Positions 56,041 to 64,000 of a DNA stretch of 64,000 bases are shown in pieces. The position numbers were made by a program, and so were the translations under genes. This stretch comes from Plecoglossus altivelis. Its lineage: Eukaryota; Chordata; Actinopteri; Osmeriformes; Plecoglossidae. The stretch is from contig BROE01000015.1 in the NCBI GenBank assembly GCA_036571765.1, forward strand, positions 4,754,977 through 4,818,976. The letters run 5' to 3'. Under the pieces are notes generated by a model. That model saw only the letters and a list, made by a program, of their open reading frames with translations. It searched no databases and was not told the origin of the DNA. Each line of letters opens with the position of its first letter. The first letter of the stretch is position 1.

Positions 56041-57889
56041 CTCTCCCTGATATTCAATAATCATGGAAGAATAGGTAAACTTTGAAGCCTTCACTTGATT
56101 CACTTGATTTAATGCATTTGAAATGTTATTGAATATGTATTTAATTTAACCTCACTCTGACCATCCTAGTTCTAATTCTACCCATCAAATAACTATATTT
56201 CCAGAATATTTGGTTAATAATAATATATTGTTCTGTTTATCCCTCTTCCTTTGAACGTAGAGGAATAGATTGAGTTGTTTTGCCAACATTAAACCCTCTA
56301 CAAGGATATATCACTTTACTCAGAGATCCTCTTGGCTACTCTATACCTTTTCTTACCCTGTTTATGTTCTTTCTTAAATTACAATGTGGATTCAGATTGC
56401 TCTGATCTCCTAAATACCTTAATGCTTTGCAGTTAGAAAGACATTTCTATACAGTGCCGCCCAGAAGATATACAGAAGAACCACATTGATTCAGGGATCA
56501 AAACACTGATGTTGAGTTCCATGCTATGAAAGAGAAAATGGATGAGGTGGGAAGAGTTAAGTTAGGTATAGGGCTCTCTTAGAATTGTTTTGTCTAATGG
56601 TTTATGTTACTAGTGGTGCTTGTATAAAGTGTCAAGTGAAATTGAGTATTTTGTACAAATTCCTTTTAACTGGAACATATTACATTTTATATTCCAGTTA
56701 CTTAAACTTAGCATATGACTTCCACTGCAGTTGACCATATAACAAATCCCCAGAAGTTAACAGCAGTTGTCAGTCATTTTGAACAACCCTCAAGAATATC
56801 AAAGCAGTCTGAATTGCCATTCAGTGAAATAGCCCAAAGCTAAAACTCCTTTAACGGAGGCTGGCCAGCTTCATTGTATAAGCTGTAAAGCTCCATTGCC
56901 ATTCAAGTCTCCCTTCACATGCACTTTGGATTCTAACTTCACAGATTTCAACATCCTACCATACCACTCTCAGACATTCGCCATTTGCGGTTGGTTAGGA
57001 GGCCAAGATAAGTCAAAGTTTTTTCCTCCCAGCACCATTCAAACAGCATATTGTCTGCCAGGCTGCGGTATGGTATACGAAAATATTTGTCTGGCTCTTC
57101 TCATTTAGACTTTGTCTGTAAAAGTAATAATTTTCCTCATGATTTGATGCCTTTTCCAAAAGTGAGTTGTTATTGGTCGTGAAGTTGTATCTTAAATATG
57201 GATTCTAGATGCTTGCTATTGGTATTGTAAAAACTGAGAGATGTTAGCTCTGTGACACTTTTTGGACTCACATTGGGATATTTTAACTTTTTATAGGATG
57301 TTTAAGGGTTCTTGGACTTTTGAGTTGAATGACAAAAACATTATAGTAGTTAATTATTTGAGCCACATCACTAGATGTGCGAAAAGTACCCTAGTGTTCA
57401 ATTATGATACAGTCTTGCTGACAACGCTCTGAAGCTCTTACATTTACCATTGCAGTAGAAAACCTAGACCAAGAATATTCTCAAACTGGCTGTTTTCACA
57501 GCTTTGGGAGGTTGTTTCTTGAGTTTGACTCAGTTAGTCCTGTTGTCAACCTGCATTAGCTCAGGCCAGGTATTCCCACAGGCCTCTGTGTTAAGGGTAT
57601 AATCTTTATTGTCAGTTTGTCAACATTTTTCAATGCTGGTGTTGTCTGTTGCTCTAAACCACTTTCAAAGTATTAAGCACTGTATCCTCTGTGCCTAAGA
57701 TCCTTGACTAGTGATATCCATCTCAGGACTGGCCTTTTAACCAAAGGCTGCTTTCTTCATCTGTGTCTCACAATGCATTGTAGCACAGCACCATTCACCA
57801 GTCTGATGTGAACTGTGAGTAATTCCATGCCAATTCAGACCCCTTATCTATCTTCAGTAGTGATTCTAGACATAAACGTCAAGCTTAGA

Positions 57890-57928
57890 CCCCCCCCCCC
57901 CCCACACACACACACACACACACACACA
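57890..57928. repeat. Poly-C followed by (CA)n microsatellite
   Basis: About 14 C residues then about 13 CA units, the same arrangement as at 1173-1199. Confidence 0.95.
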
Positions 57929-60900
57929 TTTTCACACTACATTTCAGCTCTTGGTTGACAAACAACCCTCATATCATGCTCAGGGCCATGACTAGACTGT
58001 GTTTTCCTCTGAGATTTGCCAGGTCCCAACATAGACAACGTGAGGATACTGTCTCGACCTATTGTTGCGTCAAATGAGAGCGCAAAGACTATTTTTTAAA
58101 TAAAGCATAGAGATTACAAGATTGATTCGCATCTGATAAGAAGTGATTACTTGCACCATTTCAAAATAGATTATTGAATTAATGTGGGTGCTGTATGAAA
58201 CATTTTAATAAAATCTTGTTCAATGCTTTATGCTGGTTACATTACCCACCATGCAATGTTAAAGCAATACCTATAGTTACAACATAGTAGCTACATTAAT
58301 AGTGCTTTATAATTACACTTCATTGGATTTAGCACAAGTTATTCAATCAGTGAAACTTTCTATGAGTGAGAATGGAGTTTCCAGGATTGGAAACATTGAC
58401 AATCTAACAATGTTGGATTTGAACTTTGACAAAGTTTTGATGACACAACCTTTTACTTCTCTTTTCATCAATGTTCCCCATAGTTTTTTTTTTTACACTT
58501 AGTGGGTGTATTAACTTATACCGCTAACATAAAATACTCAATAAGAGGTTGGCCTGTAGTTATTGTTATGATTTTAATGTAACCTTAAAGTAACATGTAC
58601 ATTCTTGTGTTATGAGGGTCTAGATATAATTGTATTCTGGGGAATCTGTGCTAGTGACTAAACTCATTTTCAAATTTAATATTTATAGCAATTTATAGTT
58701 GCTATATCATTATGTTCCATACAACATCAGAGGTAGTTTGGGAGGCACGAATAATGCAATTCTGATGCGAAATTTTACCCCTTCATCAGTTTCAAGATAT
58801 ACATTGTAACTCTAGTTACACAGTCAGCTACATCAGTCAAAAACGTACGATCAATGTCTGAATGGCGCAGTCATCCTGTACATTGTTGTTAATGTGGAGC
58901 ACACCTAAGTGGAGCAATAACCTGTAGTCCTGAAGACTTTACAGATGGCAGAAGATTCTGCAAAGTGAGTTTGAGTAGAACATCAAACAGAGTAGGCAGT
59001 GGGAGAGACTTTCACAGAGACGGCACTAATTATGTATCTTTCTCACTATGACAGCCGTTGACAGATTTCCCCTTCCCCCTTTCTGTATTTAACTGTCTCA
59101 CTATCTTTCTTTTGCTTTCTATCTTTCTCTTTTCCCAAACCTTGACAAGAAAAGGTGTTTCTTAGTTTTTTCTGTATACCTGTGAAGTCTATTTTTCTGT
59201 CTCTGAGGGTCTAGTTATAAGGTCTGCAGTTAGAGACCCTCAGTGTTTCACAAAGGCAAACTCCCTGGAATGTTCAGTACCAGCCTAATATATGTGAGAG
59301 CATAGCAGGGGTGAGTTCATGCATTCCAATGGCTTCCATATCCCCAGGTGAGGAAAAATGCAGACGAAGTAAGCTTCTATCCTAACAGCATTCTCACTAA
59401 ATTAGGGGTATACCGTGGCCCTTCTTATAATATTTCCTATGGTCTGAAATATAATTGGGCACCTTCCGGCACAGTCTGTTTGAAATAAATGATTATTTCA
59501 ATTGGAGAGCAGAATAGGTAGACTGGTTTACATGTCATGTCACGGTTCAAAAACCCATAATACCTCTGCACAATCCACATTATTTGAGATTTAGTGGTAA
59601 ATTTAAATCACATCTATTTGAATTGCTGGATGGATGTCTTTCATGTCATGTCTTGCATTTTCTGTACTTCAGATTTTCACTTCATGATGTCCTCCCTTAC
59701 TAGACATGAGAGCCACAGAATGGCCCAGTCATCAATAAAAACTAAACATGATAAATAATAAGATACCATGTTTGATACGCATGGCATTCAGTAGTCAAGA
59801 CATCCATTAAATGTTCAGCCCCAACAGTGGCAGGGTTTTCCCCAATAATGAAATATGAATACCACTGTAATTGCATAATATCCATCACGAATAGATAGCC
59901 TACAATATCTTTAGAAACTAAGAGATAAGAGTTACTAAGAGTTACTAAGAGGAGTCTTTTGGTTATAGCAAAGTTATTTCATGGTACGGTTGCTGTCTAT
60001 TCTTACATGGCAATATATATTAGAAAGTACATAAAATAGTAACAACATAAAAGCGTACATTTTCTTTCTCTTTCTCTCTCATACTCTGGCTTGAGGAAGG
60101 TGTAAATTAAGAAAAGCGGACAATGATATCTACATTAACTTGAACATCTGCCTGCTACTGCATTTAACCAACGTTCCAATGTAATTTTATTTATTTTTCT
60201 GCTTGATCATACACATTGCACAGAGCAGAATGCAATGTCACAGTGGAAGACTTTACTTTGTTAGTTTTGAAGTCAGCTCCTCCCTAGTTTAGAACGCCAA
60301 TCCACAACAGTGTCTTGGTGCATTCTCCTACCATGAGTTACCAGGTTAGGCTCTGTGGACTAAGGCATAAAGGCCTCAGGTTTAGATATTGATATTTTAG
60401 GCTGTTACTTTCAAATTCACAGAGTACTGCATTGCACATTTCCTTAAAGGGGTGATTCACTGGTTTTTTTGGTTGTTATTTCATAATGTTCCTTAACACT
60501 CAGTATTTATTTATACTGTAAGTTAATAGAAAAGATTGTTAAAAATTGACTTCCACTCTTAGATCCTGATCTTATAAACATGTTCACTTCTGGTGTATTG
60601 TTATTAACAACCCCAGATAAAGCCAGTCAAGACTCAGTGGTTGGTTAAGGGGAAACACTTACCAGTCAACAGTATGGGTGGTCCAGTCTGCTCAGACATT
60701 TGAAAGCCCTAGCCTTAGCCCTGATGCCAGACTGAGCTGTTGAAAAATAACTGTAGGCTTATGCCTAGAGACCATACCCCTGCTTACTATGTTAGTAACA
60801 AGATGTTTAGTGGGGGACTTATTTAACCTGTTGGGTAATTGTAACTGATTTAACTACTTGTACTCGCTGTGAATTATATTATTCTTGTTTGCTTTCATCA

Positions 60901-61080
60901 AGGGTCACTGACACTTTGGAGGATCATATGGTTTAATTGTCACTTGTTCAATTACATGCTCTTCTGGTCTACCCATTGGCACTTGCTTTTCACAATGTAT
61001 GCTTCATGTTTTGGTTGTCTGCAGTGTTTTGGGGGCTGTTTCGTTGTTTATGATTATTGACTATGATTATAATAATTTTT

Positions 61081-61128
61081 CAAGTCGCTTGGATGAAAGT
61101 GCCTGCTAAATCAACATATTTAAATGTA
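61081..61128 (+). repeat. Interspersed repeat 3' tail fragment
   Basis: CAAGTCGCTTGGATGAAAGT and CTGCTAAATC resemble the common fish tail GTCGCTTTGGATAAA plus CTGCTAAATG. Some 200 bases upstream may belong to the same decayed element. Confidence 0.5.
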
Positions 61129-63114
61129 CAATGTCATGCTGTATTGAAACCACATACCAGCAATCATGTAAATAACACTATTATGTGTCCTAGTCTAACC
61201 CTTCAATAATATGGAAAATAACTGTTCTGTAGCCAAGGGAAACATTGTGCATATCAAATACTCTGTACAACCTATGATTGCCTGGTAGATATAATAATCT
61301 CCTTAAAGGGAATAATGCATCAGCTCCTTGTGGGATGGCATTTCAAAGTTTGCCAAGGTGTATGGTGCGACTGGTATAGTGTCACAGCAGCATAATTCAC
61401 AGTTTCTTGTATTTCTGCATTGCAGTTTGAACATACTGGTAGGTAATTTTATGACACCTATAGATTCTTTAGTTCCAAACAGGCATACATTTTTAAGGTA
61501 TGTGTCTGTGAAGTCTGTAGAAGCATTTTCGTCATATAAACCATAAACATATAATTTAAGGACCAAGTTATGCTTCTATAATATTAGACATTATTACATT
61601 TTTCCTTGTAACTGTATGTACATAAATACAATCAACATTACATCTTAATTCATTTGTATGATCCCATGTTGATGTCTGCATAATTTCAGTTTCCTGCTAA
61701 TGTTGGTGAGGTGTTTGAGACATTGTCGTCTCTTTGATGGTGAATCTTATAATTTCCCATAACTGTTATGGAAGAATTAAGTATTAATGATGAGCATTAT
61801 CTATTTAGTTTTTGCTCAAGTTCACTGTGTTTGAGCTTGTAAGGCTGGTGGAAATATAGCCATGTCCATGAAGTATTAACCTTTTAGGTATGTTGAGACC
61901 TCGCAACACTGTTTTTGGGGTGACGTACAACTCTTTTATTTTTAATTTATTGGGTTTTCTTATTCAATTTCCTCATACAGATTGGGAACACAAATCAAGA
62001 ATGTGCCTTCATATGTCACTTGTGAGGGAATTTGTTTAAATACAATATGTTGTGCAAATTATTCATATTTACTTGTCTTCATTGCAGCAGACCTAGAGTA
62101 CTGTATGTAGACCACATTGTAGGCATTCCAAAAAGTAATTTCCATTGATACCATTGCATCTGTCAGCACACTGCAGAATTCTGTGAATATCCACTTTTAA
62201 AGTAAGGAAAAAAGTGAGATTAATTGTGTGATGTTGGTACTGAAAGAGGATCTAATGGACCTGAGGTATTCTTGCTGAGGAATTTAAGGCTTGTAAAATA
62301 GAGCTTCAGCAGGAGTGCTTTTGAACAGGAGATTTTAATCAGTCACATTTGTGTCACACACATCCACTCTTTATTTCTCTTCACCCATACACTCAATCTC
62401 TTTTTCTCTCCCCCAATGCTTTTATGCCTCCAACATACTACCCACGTACACTTACACATGCTGTCTGTATACACCACATGGTGCTATGAATGCCAACATA
62501 TTTATAATGGATACTAAGCCATAATTATTGATTACGTATCAATGATCAGATGGATTTCACATTAACCCACCAATGTGCGGTTGTCTTCTACAAAGGTTAT
62601 TGTTGTCATTTCCGATCCCTTTCTTCAAACCTTTTTGAACATCTGGAAACACTTTTCAAATTGCCAAAGTGATATAATAATGATAATGATATATCATTAT
62701 CTATCATTGTTACCAATAGATCAAGTTAATCACAAGAACTCTTCAAGTTGAAAATGTCATGGTGACCTTCCTTCAGCCCGTTCACATCGCCTTTGGCTGA
62801 ATGTCTTAATCCATCATAACTTTCTCATTCCCTGTAACATAACAATATATGTAATGACTGGAACTGAGAAGCTTATCACTGCTCCCACTGTGTCTCACAG
62901 TGTCATGTCAACACTTTTTTACTGATACCATACTGTCACAAATCAACAAATCCTTCTCAAAAGATTAGAATGTTGATAAGGCCCATCTGAAGGCAAATGC
63001 TCTGATGTCTCAATTATGGAGTAACACAAGCTAGGGAGGAGAATTAGGCTAATTTCAACTTGGATAGTTAGAGGGGCATGGTCATTTGAGAATACTATAG
63101 ATAGACTCTCATAT

Positions 63115-63148
63115 TGGTGCACTGATAATTGCCATTATCAGTGCACCA
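63115..63148. repeat. Perfect 15-bp inverted repeat with 4-base loop
   Basis: TGGTGCACTGATAAT (63115-63129), loop TGCC, ATTATCAGTGCACCA (63134-63148). Exact complementarity over 15 base pairs. Confidence 0.95.
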
Positions 63149-64000
63149 CCTTAAATTGGTTCAGTAAAATTAAACAACAGATATTTAACATGAAGTAATC
63201 AGTATTCTGAAGGAATTAATTATTCTAAAATATGAGAGCAGATCAAATCATATGAGGGCTTGAATTGCTCAAGTTCAATTTATAAACAATTTATTCAAAT
63301 AAATTGAAATATAATGAACAGTAGCGGATATGTTATTGATTCAGCATTTGAGTTGGATTAAAAAATGAATGTAACCAAAAATGGATAGGTGAAAAATGTG
63401 GGAAAATGGAAAAGAAACAGGCCTTGACTGGTAAATATAGGAGGAGTCTGGAGACTGGAGTCTTTTGATATTAACCTAGTTAATTTTACTTGTTGTTTAA
63501 TCAAACACAAAAATAAAATGACTTGAGTTGAAATTTTTATACTTAAAAGAAAAGTGGAGTGCCTTGATGTGGGTGTGACAATTCACCTACATCAGTGATA
63601 TATCAGGCTGGTTGGGTCGAGCTATTTCGCGGATAGGTGTGAATGGAATGTAACTTCTGGGATCATGGCCTTAAAAGGTTCATGTATGGGTTATACATCA
63701 AAATCTATATACACAATATTGATAAGTGGTTTCGTTTGTAAATTATATCTTGTTTGATAACACATATTATCACACATTAATTCCTATCATCCTTGCAGTT
63801 TCCAAGAACAGTGTAGTCCTTGTGAAATGTTTGCACATCCATAAAGGTCTGTTCATAGTAAATCCCTGTCTTTAGTTCCTCTTGGTTAGCAAAGGCTGAG
63901 GAAGGTTGGCCAAGGTTGGTCAAGACAGAAGGTCTTATTATCCTCTTGAAGGATAGTGTCATACAATGCGAAGTAGCAACTAAGGTGAACAGATTGTCAT

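Larger units (their letters stand above)
56041..64000 (+). other. chsy3 intron 2, last part of window
   Basis: 8 kb without an exon. Contains a poly-C/(CA)n repeat (57890-57928), an interspersed repeat tail (61081-61128) and a perfect hairpin (63115-63148). The minus-strand frame at 63777-63962 matches nothing I know. Confidence 0.7.

Noticed and set aside
63777..63962. 61-residue minus-strand ORF near the window end
   Set aside because: No motif, no start context, no splice partners that I can support; possible but unproven.
1..64000. CRISPR arrays, operons, phage or toxin-antitoxin systems
   Set aside because: The window is vertebrate intron-exon DNA; no spaced direct repeats of CRISPR type or compact prokaryotic gene runs exist.

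Overview
The window is eukaryotic nuclear DNA from a ray-finned fish, most likely a teleost. Its genes are split by GT-AG introns into short exons that encode vertebrate extracellular and Golgi proteins. The DNA between them is AT-rich and carries typical fish mobile elements: Tc1-like transposons, Rex3- and Rex1/L2-type LINEs and a tRNA-derived SINE. There is no prokaryotic, plasmid or phage content. I cannot name the species.

Three genes lie head-to-tail on the + strand: adamts19 (3' part, 16 exons, 2-27759), minar2 (complete coding region, 3 exons, 29662-32217) and chsy3 (first 2 coding exons, 34050-36313). This is the order and orientation I recall for human chromosome 5q23 (ADAMTS19, MINAR2/KIAA1024L, CHSY3), which supports each identification. 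Every exon junction was checked by reading frame. The 16 adamts19 pieces sum to 2274 bases (757 residues plus stop), the three minar2 exons to 204 residues, and the two chsy3 exons to 297 residues, all without a frame break.

Region 1 (1-29.6 kb): adamts19 from the zinc-binding site of the metalloprotease domain through disintegrin-like, TSP1, cysteine-rich, spacer, four more TSP1 repeats and the PLAC domain, then a 3' UTR. Its introns hold an inactive Rex3 LINE with a SINE nested in it, a decayed Tc1 transposase and several microsatellites. Region 2 (29.6-33 kb): compact minar2, with a single-pass C-terminal membrane protein product and a tandem (NAGNAG) acceptor at its last exon. Region 3 (33.2-64 kb): promoter region, a possible upstream ORF and the first two exons of chsy3, then more than 27 kb of intron without the last exon. 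That intron holds a transposon cluster (SINE, dead Tc1 relic, and a Tc1-like element with perfect ends at 43333-44551), a partly deleted LINE, an unexplained two-copy duplication near 54 kb, and a homeodomain-motif-rich stretch near 55.7 kb that resembles a conserved non-coding element.

The genes do not form an operon. Their products act in separate places: a secreted metalloprotease, a small membrane protein, and a Golgi enzyme that polymerises chondroitin. I saw no undescribed multi-gene system. The most useful leads are regulatory or structural: candidate non-coding elements, the NAGNAG site, the chsy3 upstream ORF, the 54-kb duplication, a perfect 15-bp hairpin near 63.1 kb and the near-intact transposon.
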